Of a stretch of DNA of 64,000 nt, positions 50,998 to 60,700 are shown piece after piece (the stretch's first letter is position 1; the number at the start of each line of letters is the position of its first letter). This DNA is from Janthinobacterium sp. 61 (lineage in GTDB: Bacteria > Pseudomonadota > Gammaproteobacteria > Burkholderiales > Burkholderiaceae_D), in the NCBI RefSeq assembly GCF_002846335.1, contig NZ_PJMQ01000001.1, positions 4,960,001 to 5,024,000 on the forward strand, read 5' to 3'. The notes under the pieces are model-generated. The model was not told the origin of the DNA, ran no database searches, and worked only from the letters and a program-made list of their open reading frames with translations. The position numbers and the translations under genes are program-made.

Positions 50998-51431
50998 AAG
51001 GGCGAGTTCCGCTAAAAGGCATAACTGACGCAATGCTGAGACGCCCGCGCCAGGCTAGCCTGTGCGCCACGACTGGCGTTGCGCGTTTTTTGGGCGCATT
51101 TTATCGATTGTAGACTGACGGCCAAGTATTAACAATAAGCAAGAAAAATTGACCAACAACATGCAACACAGCTGCTAAAAAAACACTTTAAATGCCTGCT
51201 GCTGACACTATCTATACTTTATCGCTTAGGCAACTATATTTTCAAGACAATACTTTGTTTTAATTAATATTGCCAATGAATCTGCAAAAAAATACGCCGT
51301 TCCGCCTTTCTCACGGAAAACCAGAAAAGTAACAAGGTATGAATTTCGCGTCAGAATCGGGTGGAGCGCGTTATATTGAATAGGCATAAGAAGTGGCCCC
51401 ATGCCACTCACTTTTCCTGAAAGGGTACATC
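50998..51431. other. 434-nt gene-free AT-rich interval
   Basis: This is the longest stretch without a gene. From about 51110 to 51390 the base composition drops sharply relative to the rest of the window (runs such as TTAATTAATATT). A small hairpin AGTGGC-CCCAT-GCCACT sits just before the DUF3016 gene. A TATATT lies at 51372-51377 but has no matching -35. I see no RNA gene or credible small frame. It must hold the promoters for both flanking divergent genes. Confidence 0.5.
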
Positions 51432-51935
51432 ATGCAAAAGCAAACGACGCGCGCCCTGATCGCCGGCCTGGCCTTGCTCGCCAGCAGTGCGGCCTGGGCA
51501 GGAACCGAGGTGCATTTCAGCAAACCGGATCAATTCACGGATGTCCCGTTCAATCCGCACGAACGGGAAGAGGCGTTAAAGGAACTGAGTCGGCATTTTG
51601 CGAAGCTGGGCGCATCGCTGCCACCCGGGCAGACCTTGAAAATCGACGTCACGGACGTGGATCTGGCGGGACGTGAAGATCCCGCGCTGCGTGCCGGCCA
51701 GGATATCCGCGTCATGAATGGCCGGGTCGACTGGCCGCGCATGCGCCTGCACTATGTGCTGGAACAGGATGGCAAGGTCATTCGCAGTGGCGATGCAGCC
51801 TTGTCCGACATGTCGTACCTGACCCGCATCAATCATTACTTCAGCAATGAAAAGCTGCGCTATGAGAAGCTGATGATCGATGACTGGTATGGCGACACCT
51901 TCGGCATCAAGGTGAAGCGCCAGGCGCGCAAGTAA
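51432..51935 (+). CDS. Exported DUF3016-domain protein
   Basis: 167 residues from the ATG at 51432 (GAAAGGG upstream). A signal peptide (TRALIAGLALLASSAAWAG) precedes the DUF3016 pattern: VHFSKPDQFTDVPFNPHERE, LKIDVTDVDLAGRE, IRVMNGRVDWPRMRLHYVLE, and the end YEKLMIDDWYGDTF. A periplasmic family of unknown role, often next to metal or stress genes. It converges with a solute-binding protein gene 19 nt away. Confidence 0.88.
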   Translation: MQKQTTRALIAGLALLASSAAWAGTEVHFSKPDQFTDVPFNPHEREEALKELSRHFAKLGASLPPGQTLKIDVTDVDLAGREDPALRAGQDIRVMNGRVDWPRMRLHYVLEQDGKVIRSGDAALSDMSYLTRINHYFSNEKLRYEKLMIDDWYGDTFGIKVKRQARK

Positions 51936-51954
51936 GCGGGCGTGCACCGCTATG

Positions 51955-52743
51955 TCAGCGCAGGTACGCACCTTCGATGCGTGCCAGCTGGCCGTTCTGC
52001 CGCATGGCAAGCAGGGCCGCATTCATCTTGTTGATGAAGTCGGCCTTGTAGGCGGGCGTATTGCGCGCGCTGTAGGCAATGTAGGTGGCTTCGGATGACA
52101 GTTCCAGCACTTCGTGCAATTGAAAGGCGTATCGGTCCAGTTCGCCTTGCAGCTGGCGCGCCGTGTGGCGTGCCGCGCCGCGGTCGCTGGCGTAGCAATC
52201 GATGCGCCGCAGTGCCAGTTTCTTCAGATTGGCTTCATTGCCCTTGGCCGCTTCCAGGTGCAGCAATCCCTGGCGGGCCGGCGCCATCAATTTTTCCGAC
52301 AGCAAAAAACCCGTGTTGACGCCTATGGTCAGGCCGGCGAAGTCGGCAGGAAAATGCGTACGCGGCGTGCGCATCACGGCATCATGGCAAAACAACACCA
52401 CCGATTCGCGGTACAACATGGTCGAATACGGTTGCACGTACGGCCGTTCCCGCTTGTACCCGGGCGGGAACAGGCCGAATACCTGGCCTTTTTCCAGCGC
52501 ATCGAGACCCCGTTTCCAGGGACGCGGCTGCAGTTCCAGCCGGTAGTCGGGCATCGTGCTGGCTGCCAGGCGCAGGATATCGATGTACATGCCCTTGAAG
52601 ACGCCGTTTTCCACATAGCTGTACGGTGCATAGTCGTCGTCGCCGTACAGGATGACGGTTTGCGGCGCGGCCAAGGCGGTCGTCGGCCACAGGCCCGGCA
52701 AGGTCAGGGCCAGGCATAGTCTTGCCGTTATCGCTGCTTGCAT
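51955..52743 (-). CDS. Periplasmic solute-binding protein, family 3-like
   Basis: 262 residues with a signal peptide (ARLCLALTLPGLWPTTALAAP). It shows VILYGDDDYAPYSYVENGVF, GMYIDILRLAASTMPDY and WKRGLDALEKGQVFGLFPP, the usual two-lobe pattern of polar-amino-acid-type binding proteins, and ends NGQLARIEGAYLR. No permease or ATPase gene is adjacent, so it may be an orphan sensor or binding protein rather than part of a transporter. Ligand unknown. Confidence 0.86.
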   Translation of the reverse strand: MQAAITARLCLALTLPGLWPTTALAAPQTVILYGDDDYAPYSYVENGVFKGMYIDILRLAASTMPDYRLELQPRPWKRGLDALEKGQVFGLFPPGYKRERPYVQPYSTMLYRESVVLFCHDAVMRTPRTHFPADFAGLTIGVNTGFLLSEKLMAPARQGLLHLEAAKGNEANLKKLALRRIDCYASDRGAARHTARQLQGELDRYAFQLHEVLELSSEATYIAYSARNTPAYKADFINKMNAALLAMRQNGQLARIEGAYLR

Positions 52744-52814
52744 GCCGCTCCAGTGTTAATATCTTCCTGGCAAGTATACAGCATGGCGGCAAGGTGACCC
52801 GCTTAATCCAGCCC

Positions 52815-53258
52815 TTAATCGATCCAGTTCACCTGCGGGAACTTGCTGCCGAACTCTTCAGGCATCGGCACGACCTGGCTGCGCTTGTAGTTGAAAAATA
52901 CAAAGCCGGACTTGGCCATCGCGATCAGGGTGTTGTCGCGAGGACGCGTGATGCGGAAGGTGATGTCGCCGCCATATTTATTAAAATCCATGACGCCCAC
53001 TTCGAACAGCAGCTGGTCGCGCGCATGGGCTTCGGCACGGTAGGTAGTGGCCAGGTCGGTGACGATGATGCCGGTGCCGTCCGCTTCGATGTCGCGCACG
53101 CCGAACTCGAACAGGAAGCGGGCGCGGGCCTCGGAAATCATGGAAATCATGGAATCGTTGCCGAGATGGTTGCCGGCATTGATGTCCGTGGTGCGTACCG
53201 TCAGTTGCGAGGAATAGCAGTACTGGTCTTCGGGAAATTCAAGTTTCAAACGGGCCAT
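52815..53258 (-). CDS. Hotdog-fold thioesterase-family protein
   Basis: 147 residues from the ATG at 53258; the longer frame to 53360 adds a non-conserved stretch. The 4HBT pattern is clear: SQLTVRTTDINAGNHLGNDS (Asp and Gly-Asn-His in the active-site loop), ISEARARFLFEFG, TDLATTYRAEAHARDQLLFE and IAMAKSGFVFFNY. It would hydrolyse acyl-CoA thioesters; the acyl group is unknown. Cytoplasmic, apparently single-gene. Confidence 0.87.
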   Translation of the reverse strand: MARLKLEFPEDQYCYSSQLTVRTTDINAGNHLGNDSMISMISEARARFLFEFGVRDIEADGTGIIVTDLATTYRAEAHARDQLLFEVGVMDFNKYGGDITFRITRPRDNTLIAMAKSGFVFFNYKRSQVVPMPEEFGSKFPQVNWID

Positions 53259-53367
53259 GGTGTTCTCTTGGGCTGATGCGCAGGGCGCGGCGGAAAAAAA
53301 CCATTTTAGCCGGTTCCCCGCGCCCCGTCGAAAAACGCCCTCAGCCGCGTGCGCCACCATGTCCGCC

Positions 53368-53409
53368 TGCGCACGCTTATTTGCGCACGCTTATTTATGT
53401 ACGCTTATT
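53368..53409. repeat. Three tandem 14-bp repeats at a gene 3' end
   Basis: TGCGCACGCTTATT occurs at 53368-53381 and 53382-53395, with a diverged third copy TATGTACGCTTATT at 53396-53409. The third copy contains the stop codon of the sugar dehydrogenase gene (53405-53407, minus strand). Confidence 0.88.
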
Positions 53410-54853
53410 TACGGACGATCTGGTAGACCTTGCCCGTGCCGCTCAGCATGTACAGCTCGTTTTGCGCATCCTGGCCAAACGACAGGATATTGCCCACGTT
53501 AGTGATGCCCCAATCTGTCACGGCGGAAGCCGTGCCATTGCCGTAGCTGAAGCTTTTTAGCCAGCCGCTGCAGTAGTCCGAATACAGGTACTGCCCGACC
53601 AGTTCCGGCAGGGCGGAGCCCCGGTACACATAGCCGCCCGTGACCGAGCAACCGCCGGCAGCATCGTGGCTGTATTCGATGGCGGGCAGGACCAGAGCCG
53701 CCTGCGCGCAACTGCTGCTGTTGTAGCAGTGCGCGCCTTCCATGATGTTCCAGCCGTAATTGTTGCCCGCCTGGCCCATGGGATGCACATCGACCTCCTC
53801 CCAATTGGCCTGGCCCACGTCGGCGATATACAGCAGCTGGGCCGGCATGTCGAAGGCGTAGCGCCACGGGTTGCGCAAGCCGTATGCCCAGATTTCAGGG
53901 CGCCCACCTGCCGTGGCAAATGGATTGCCCGGTGGAATGGCGTACGGCAGGGCCACCGTGCTGGCGTTGACGTCCAGGCGCAGCAGTTTTCCCAGCAGGA
54001 CGTTCGTATTTTGCGCATTGCCGGACGGATCGCCCGCGCTGCCGCCGTCACCCGTGCCCGCATACAGGTAGCCATCCGGGCCAAAGCTGAGCAAGCCGCC
54101 GTAGTGGTTGCTGAACGTGGGGTGGGGTATCGTGAGGATGGTCAGGGCGGACAGGGGATCGGCCACGTTGGCGTTGCCCGCCGACACTTGTCGGCGCTCG
54201 ATGACGATATCGCCGGCCAGGTTGGTGTAATACAGGAAGAAATAGCCGTTGCTGGCATATTGCGGATGGAAGGCCATGGATAACAAGCCCCGTTCGCCGC
54301 TGGTGCTGGTCAGGCTGCTGATGTCGAGGAAGGGCGTGGCCAGCAGGCCGCCGTTCTGTACTACGCGGATGCGGCCGGGGCGTTCGAGAATGAAGAGGCG
54401 GCTGTCGCCGGGCGGCGCCGTCAGGAAGATGGGCGCGCTCAAGCCGCTGGCCACTTCTTGCAGGGCCAGGGCCAGCGGTGCCGTGGCTGCATAGGTGACG
54501 CCGGCGCTGGCCGTGGCGTCCGCATTGATTTGCACCTGCTGCGTGACGGGCGTGGGGGCCAGCGTTACCGTGCCTTGCGCAACGCTGGCGGCGCTGAGCA
54601 TGTAGGCGCCGGGCGCCAGCTTGGTGAGCGTGGTGCTCGCCGTCAGCAGCTTGCTGTAGGACGCGGGCCCCGTGACCGTGACGGCGCCCGCCACGCCGGC
54701 CGGCAAGCCGCCGATGGTGACTGCCAGGCTGCCGGTGGTGGCGCCGGGTGGTGGGTGGTCTTGGCCGCCGCCACAGGCGGTCAGCAGGGCCAGGCAGCAT
54801 GCCAGCAGCAGCGCTGGCCAGGTGATGGGCAGTCGGAATAGCGAGTTGCGCAT
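53405..54853 (-). CDS. PQQ-dependent sugar dehydrogenase-like lipoprotein (GSDH family)
   Basis: 482 residues. A lipoprotein signal ends in a lipobox (LACCLALLTAC). An extra ~95-residue beta-sandwich-like domain (GGLPAGVAGAVTVTGPASYS) precedes the six-bladed glucose/sorbosone dehydrogenase propeller. Motifs are SGLSAPIFLTAPPGDSRLFI, GERGLLSMAFHPQYASNG, NHYGGLLSFGPDGYLYAGTG, LRNPWRYAFD and VGQANWEEVD. It would oxidise sugars with PQQ at the outer membrane. PQQ synthesis genes are not in the window. Its 3' end overlaps a tandem repeat. Confidence 0.9.
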   Translation of the reverse strand: MRNSLFRLPITWPALLLACCLALLTACGGGQDHPPPGATTGSLAVTIGGLPAGVAGAVTVTGPASYSKLLTASTTLTKLAPGAYMLSAASVAQGTVTLAPTPVTQQVQINADATASAGVTYAATAPLALALQEVASGLSAPIFLTAPPGDSRLFILERPGRIRVVQNGGLLATPFLDISSLTSTSGERGLLSMAFHPQYASNGYFFLYYTNLAGDIVIERRQVSAGNANVADPLSALTILTIPHPTFSNHYGGLLSFGPDGYLYAGTGDGGSAGDPSGNAQNTNVLLGKLLRLDVNASTVALPYAIPPGNPFATAGGRPEIWAYGLRNPWRYAFDMPAQLLYIADVGQANWEEVDVHPMGQAGNNYGWNIMEGAHCYNSSSCAQAALVLPAIEYSHDAAGGCSVTGGYVYRGSALPELVGQYLYSDYCSGWLKSFSYGNGTASAVTDWGITNVGNILSFGQDAQNELYMLSGTGKVYQIVRK

Positions 54854-55121
54854 GTCAGTCTCCTGCGGGAACGATGAAATGGCGAGTCAGTGAGATGCAT
54901 CAAGGGAATGCTGTTACGTCAAGAATGCACGTTTTTGTGCCCGCAAGATTGAGCTTGCGCAAGCGTACGCCTGTCATACACCGCGCTTCCGTGCGCTGCT
55001 GCACGGTACGGCGGCATCGGACAAATTCGCCGCGTTTTCAGACAAGCACGGGGCCAGCTGCCCCATCGCGTCCGCCGGCGCCCGATAATGGCGGATCTGA
55101 AACCGAGCAGGAAGAATCCCC

Positions 55122-56228
55122 ATGAAAACCAAAGCCGCGATTGCCTGGAAGGCGGGTGCCCCGCTGACCATTGAAGAAGTCGACCTGGCCGGCCCGCGCG
55201 CCGGCGAAGTGCTGGTCGAGCTGAAAGCCACTGGCATTTGCCATACCGATTACTACACCCTGTCGGGCGCCGACCCGGAAGGTATCTTCCCGGCCATCCT
55301 CGGTCATGAAGGCGCCGGCGTCGTCGTCGACGTGGGTCCGGGCGTGACGACCCTGAAAAAGGATGACCACGTTATCCCCCTGTACACGCCGGAATGTCGC
55401 CAGTGCAAGTTCTGCCTGTCGCAAAAGACGAATTTGTGCCAGGCCATCCGCTCCACGCAGGGCCGCGGCCTGATGCCCGATGCCACCAGCCGCTTTTCGC
55501 TGAATGGCCAGCCGCTGTTCCACTACATGGGCACCTCGACCTTTTCCAATTACATCGTCGTGCCGGAAATCGCTCTCGCCAAGATCCGCGAAGATGCGCC
55601 GTTCGACAAGGTCTGCTACATCGGCTGCGGCGTGACGACGGGCGTGGGCGCGGTATTGTTCTCGGCCAAGGTGGAAGCGGGCGCGAATGTGGCCGTATTT
55701 GGCCTGGGCGGCATCGGCCTGAACGTGATCCAGGCGGCGAAAATGGTCGGCGCCGATAAAATCATCGGCATCGATATCAACCCGGCGCGCCAGGCCATCG
55801 CGCGCAAGTTTGGCATGACGCATTTCATCAATCCTAACGCGGTGGAAAACGTCGTCGATGCCATCGTGCAATTGACCGACGGCGGTGCCGATTATTCATT
55901 TGAATGCGTCGGCAACACGACGCTGATGCGCCAGGCGCTCGAGTGCACGCACAAGGGCTGGGGCAAGTCCTTCATCATCGGCGTGGCGGCAGCGGGCCAG
56001 GAAATTTCCACGCGGCCATTCCAGCTGGTGACGGGGCGTGAATGGCGCGGTTCGGCCTTCGGCGGCGCACGGGGCCGCACGGACGTGCCGAAGATCGTCG
56101 ACTGGTACATGGAAGGCAAGCTCAATATTGACGACCTGATCACGCACCGCTTGCCGCTCGAACGCATCAATGAGGGTTTCGACCTGATGAAGAGCGGAGA
56201 ATCGATCCGTTCCGTGGTGCTGTATTAA
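55122..56228 (+). CDS. frmA: S-(hydroxymethyl)glutathione dehydrogenase / class III alcohol dehydrogenase
   Basis: Oxidises S-hydroxymethylglutathione, the formaldehyde adduct, with NAD. 368 residues, the family's exact size. Catalytic zinc ligands are in GICHTDYYTLSG and GHEGAGVVVDVG. The structural zinc site is PECRQCKFCLSQKTNLC. The class III segments IRSTQGRGLMPDATSRFS and the Rossmann motif VFGLGGIGLNVIQ are present, and the end is GESIRSVVLY. No frmR or esterase frmB gene is adjacent, so formaldehyde control is not local. GAGCAGGAAGAATCCCC precedes the ATG. The 267 nt upstream contain only a small dyad (CGCAAG/CTTGCG at 54942-54959). Confidence 0.96.
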   Translation: MKTKAAIAWKAGAPLTIEEVDLAGPRAGEVLVELKATGICHTDYYTLSGADPEGIFPAILGHEGAGVVVDVGPGVTTLKKDDHVIPLYTPECRQCKFCLSQKTNLCQAIRSTQGRGLMPDATSRFSLNGQPLFHYMGTSTFSNYIVVPEIALAKIREDAPFDKVCYIGCGVTTGVGAVLFSAKVEAGANVAVFGLGGIGLNVIQAAKMVGADKIIGIDINPARQAIARKFGMTHFINPNAVENVVDAIVQLTDGGADYSFECVGNTTLMRQALECTHKGWGKSFIIGVAAAGQEISTRPFQLVTGREWRGSAFGGARGRTDVPKIVDWYMEGKLNIDDLITHRLPLERINEGFDLMKSGESIRSVVLY

Positions 56229-56372
56229 TCTTCTTGTATTAATCTTCCTGTATTGATCGCATCGTAATGTACTCAATGCGCAACACTTGACGGACGGGGC
56301 AGGGCGGCAGGCTGTACTTCGCTGCCTGCGCCTGCTAGTGTGAAGGCATCCGCCTTGCTTTGGGAGCCGTTC

Positions 56373-56606
56373 ATGTTTGCCACTGCCTACCTCGCCACGT
56401 TGCGCCGCATGCTGCCCATCTTCCTCGGCGCGGCCCTGTCCTCCCTGCTGGCCTTGTGGTGGAGCAATGCCGCCATCCTCGCCTCGCCCGCCATCTGGCT
56501 GGCGCTGCTGGCCACCTATCTGCTGTGCGCGCTGATGTTTACGCCGCTGGCCTGGCACCGCCAGCAGTTGGCCACGCGCCACGTGCGTACCAAGAAGTCG
56601 CGCTGA
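56373..56606 (+). CDS. Small inner membrane protein with two helices
   Basis: 77 residues from the ATG at 56373, which has GGGAG at good spacing; a GTG at 56340 is possible but less likely. Two hydrophobic helices (LPIFLGAALSSLLALWW; SPAIWLALLATYLLCALMF) lie between a short N-terminus and a basic tail (RHVRTKKSR). Family not recognised. Confidence 0.68.
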   Translation: MFATAYLATLRRMLPIFLGAALSSLLALWWSNAAILASPAIWLALLATYLLCALMFTPLAWHRQQLATRHVRTKKSR

Positions 56607-56618
56607 TTCTCGCTGCGC

Positions 56619-57623
56619 CTAACGCGCCGTGCTGGAAAAGCGTTCGCGGTAGTCGCGTGGCGTGATGGCGAGTTTCTTTTGAAACAGGCGGCGCAGCCTT
56701 TCCTCGCTGTGCAAGCCCGCCTGCACTGCCACCTGTTTTAAGGAGGACACATTGTCTTCCAGCAAGCGGCGCGCCACTTCAAAGCGGGCCGTTTCGATGA
56801 ATTCCGTGGGGCTGCTACCCGTTTCGCGCTGGAACACGCGCGTAAAATTGCGCTCGCTCATGGCCAGCCTGGCCGCCAGCAGCGGTATGCTGAGTTCTTC
56901 GTCCAGGTGTTCCATGATCCAGCCCTGCAACTGGCGGATGGTGGGATGCGTGGTCATCTGGCTCGACAGGTGCACGGAAAACTGCGACTGGCCGCCGGGC
57001 CGTTTCAAGTACACCACCAGGTCGCGCGCCACTTCCAGCGCGATATCGCGGCCGAAATCGTCTTCCACCAGGGCCAGGGCCAGGTCGATGCCTGCCGTCA
57101 CGCCGGCCGACGTCCAGAATTTCCCCTCTCGCACGAAAATCGCATCGGCATTGACCTGTATCAAGGGATAGCGCTGACGCAGGCTGTCCACGGCGCTCCA
57201 GTGCGTGGCGGCGCTCTTGCCGTCGAGCACGCCCGCTTCGGCCAGGAAGAAGCAGCCCGTGCACAGGGCCGCCAGGGTCGTGATGCGCGGCGCCGCCTCG
57301 GCCACCCAGGCGGCGAGGGCGGGGATGTCCTGCAAGACTTGCTCGACATGGTGGCAGCCGACGATGACGGCCAGGTCGGGCAGACGGCTGGCATCGAGCG
57401 CCTTGCTGGCGTGCAGCGACATCAGGGTGTCGGACTCGACGGGGCCGATGGCCGTCGACGCGATGCGCACGTCGTAGCCACCGGGCAGATTGCGCAGGCG
57501 CAAATGGGTGTTGGCGTAGTCAAACACTTTCATGGCGCCGATGGCTTCGAGCGCCTTGAAGCCTGGATAGACGATGATGTCGACGGTGCGCAGGGGGAAT
57601 TCTTTGGGGCTTTGCTTGATCAT
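56619..57623 (-). CDS. GlxA-type AraC-family regulator with DJ-1/PfpI domain
   Basis: 334 residues from the ATG at 57623; a GTG at 57665 adds 14 residues, and neither start has a strong ribosome site. The N-terminal DJ-1/PfpI-like domain has VDIIVYPGFKALEAIGAMKVF, DLAVIVGCHHVEQ and LAALCTGCFFLAEAGVLDGK. The C-terminal AraC domain has two helix-turn-helix units (LSIPLLAARLAMSERNFTRVF; SLKQVAVQAGLHSEERLRRLF). Such regulators respond to amines, amino acids or related metabolites; the target here is unknown. Confidence 0.9.
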   Translation of the reverse strand: MIKQSPKEFPLRTVDIIVYPGFKALEAIGAMKVFDYANTHLRLRNLPGGYDVRIASTAIGPVESDTLMSLHASKALDASRLPDLAVIVGCHHVEQVLQDIPALAAWVAEAAPRITTLAALCTGCFFLAEAGVLDGKSAATHWSAVDSLRQRYPLIQVNADAIFVREGKFWTSAGVTAGIDLALALVEDDFGRDIALEVARDLVVYLKRPGGQSQFSVHLSSQMTTHPTIRQLQGWIMEHLDEELSIPLLAARLAMSERNFTRVFQRETGSSPTEFIETARFEVARRLLEDNVSSLKQVAVQAGLHSEERLRRLFQKKLAITPRDYRERFSSTAR

Positions 57624-57740
57624 GCGAAGTACGTGTGGGTGGAAAACACTGCCATAATGCAACACCTGCGATGGTACAGCTTAGCATGAGATAGTTAATA
57701 TGCCGCCCGCCACCTCCCATTTATCCGATTTCTGAACATC

Positions 57741-60700
57741 GTGCGCATACACATTTTTTTCCTTGGTTTGTTCTTCTTGTTATCGACCGGCATGGCCCAG
57801 GCGGCCACCCTTAATTTCGATGGCGGCGCTGTCGCTGGCTGCAACGTGAACGAAGCCAGGACAGAGTATACCTGCGCGTCCCTGGCGATGGAGTGGAACG
57901 ACGCCGTCGTTATTGGTACTGGCATCAGCGTTGTAGTCAACAGTCCTGTGACCATAACGTATAACCAAGGCTTGACGATGAGAGGCACAGCTACCCTGAC
58001 GGCCAAGGGAGATATCAATGTCAGCGACAACCCGCCATCGAGTTTAAAAATAAGTGGCGGTACCATTATCGCCAATGGCGGCACTTTCATCGCAGGCGGG
58101 CAGAACGGGCAAAACATAGTCGCCAATATCATAGCGTCGTCGATCAAGCTGGGTGGTAGTCCGATCAGCGTGACAGGCAATCTTAATACAACGGGTGCCG
58201 TCACTATCTCTGCCCGTTCGACCGTGAATGGCGCTATCCAGGGCGGCTCCGTGGCCATCGAGGCTGATGCCAAGGTCACAAACGGTATTAGCTCGACAGG
58301 GCCAATAAATCTCGCATCGAGAGTGAATGTCACGGGGGCTATTACCGGTACCACCATCGTTACCGCTTCCGCTGTCGTTATTGATGGCAGCATCACCGCC
58401 AGCACCTCGCTCTTGATCGAGTCTGCAAGCAAGGTGACGGGCAACCTGACTGCCCCTTCCATCCAACTCAAGTCGACGGACCTGGTTGTGACGGGCGATG
58501 TCAAGGCATCCCAGACGCTGGTCGTTGAGAACAAAGCTACCATCAAGGGCAATGTAGAAGGTGGAAACGTGACCCTTGGGAATTCCGATGCGACCATCAC
58601 CGGCAACGCCTTGGTCGATCACATTACATTGGGATATCACGGCCGGGTGCAGCAGACCATTACCTGCAAGGCCTACACGCCGTCCAATCCGTGCAGCTGC
58701 GTGACGAACAACAGTGGCTGGACCTTCAATGAACCGATGGGGCCGAAGTGCGGTCCTGGCACGCAGGCGGGGCCGCACCATTTTCAGATCGACCATTCAG
58801 GCACGGCCCTGACGTGCGCGCCGCAGACGGTAACAGTGACGGCGTGCGCGGATGCCGCCTGCAGCGCGAAGTACACGAACGGCGCGAATGTCACCGTCAG
58901 CCCTGGCGGCACGGCGACGCAGATAGGCAGCAGCGGCGTGGCAACGGCCAGCGTGCGCCAGTACACGGCCGGCACGGCCACCTTGAGCCTGACGAGCGTG
59001 ACCGGCACCACGGGTGCGCTCGTGTGCAAGCGCAGCTCGGACAATAGCAATAGCTGCGACATGGCGTTCGCGGCAACAGGTTTGATTGTCACTCCCGTCA
59101 ACCACGTCTCTGCCAAACAACAGGCGTTTGGCATCAGCGCCGTGCAGGCCAGCGGAGACCAGCAAGCCTGCGTGCCCCTGTTTGCGAATAAAAACAAGGA
59201 CTTGACGCTCACTTGCGGCTACAGCAATCCCGCCAGCGGCAGCTTGCCCGTCTTCGTCAAAGGCACGGGTGGCTTCATCGCCCTGGCGGCGGATAACAGC
59301 AGTGCTTGCAGTGCCTTGGGGAAGACCGTCAACCTGGCGTTCAATGGCCAGGGCGTCGCCACGGCCACTATGTCCTACGCGGATGTGGGGCAGCTGAATT
59401 TGAAGGCCACCTATGCGGGGTCGGCCACTACGGGCGACGCCGGCTTGAGCATGACGGGCAGCGGTAGCGTCATCGTCGTGCCGGCCAAGTTCGGCCCCGT
59501 TACCATCGCTACTCTCCAACGCGCGGGCGCGCCCGTGACGGTCAGCATGAGCGCGCTCAATAACGTGGACCAGTTGACGCCGAATTTCGGCAATGAAAAG
59601 ATAGCAGAGACGGCGCTGCCTACGCTGGCCAGCCTGGTCAGGCCGACGGCGATCGAAATGAGCAAACCAGCCAAGCCGGACATTCAGGGTGGCTTGGTTT
59701 TCCAGAATGGTAACGTTGCCAGCAGCGACATGAGCTGGCCGGAAGTGGGAACGATCACCATCGCCTTCAAATTGGCCAATCGCAACGGCTACCTGGATGC
59801 CAACGCTACGGTGCCGGACTTGCCCTTGGCATCGAGCGTGAGCAAGGCGGTGCAGCTCATCCCGCACCACTTCATCACCGAACTGATCAGGACCGGCGCT
59901 GCCGACAGCATCGCCACGCCATGCGCCGCGCCGCTCACCTGTGCCGACGATGGGGAAAAAGGCCGCTACGCCTACTCGGGGCAGGCCATAGGCGTGCGCG
60001 TGACGGCGCGCGCCCTTGGGGAGACGACGACCCAAAATTATGATGAGCTCAATCCGAGCGCCCTGGCGCCCGTGTTGCTCGAAGGCTGGGATGCGGCCAC
60101 GGGCACGATTTCCTTTCCGCCGAGCACTCCTGATGGCAGCAGCCGCCTCACCGACGGCAAGAAGGAGCAAAATACCGTCACCGGCGTGGCGCCCGCGAAA
60201 TTCACCCTCGGCGTCGCCTCGCCCATGGTCGCCTACCGATTTCCGGGCAAGGCAGGCGTGCCGGTGAAGGTGGCGCCTACCGACGTGCGCTGGCGCGCCA
60301 GCAGCACGTATCCCGGCGGTACCGTCGTCAGTTCAAAGTCGGCATTGATACAGAACGAGGCACGGATGACTGTGCTGTCGGGGCAATGGCAGGTAGCTCA
60401 TGGCTATGGCTCGGAGTTGCTGCCAGTCCGGCTGGCCGTGCAAGTCCAGTACTGGAATGGCAAGAAATGGACGACGAATCTGCTTGACAGCATCAGTGCG
60501 TTCTACAAGTCGCACGTGGTGCTGGCCAATTGCAAGAAAACCCTGGATTGCGCTGCGCTGGTCGCAGATGACCGGACCTATGCCGTCGTGCAAGGTGCAC
60601 TGCCGCAGTTCAATCGCCTGACCTTGCTGGCGCCTGGTGCTGGCAAGGCCGGCAGCGTGGACGTTTCCGTGGGCAACCATCCCTACCTGGGTAGCACGGT

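Noticed and set aside
51226..51411. 61-residue minus-strand frame in the AT-rich interval
   Set aside because: No ribosome site, AT-driven composition, overlaps the DUF3016 leader; probably chance.
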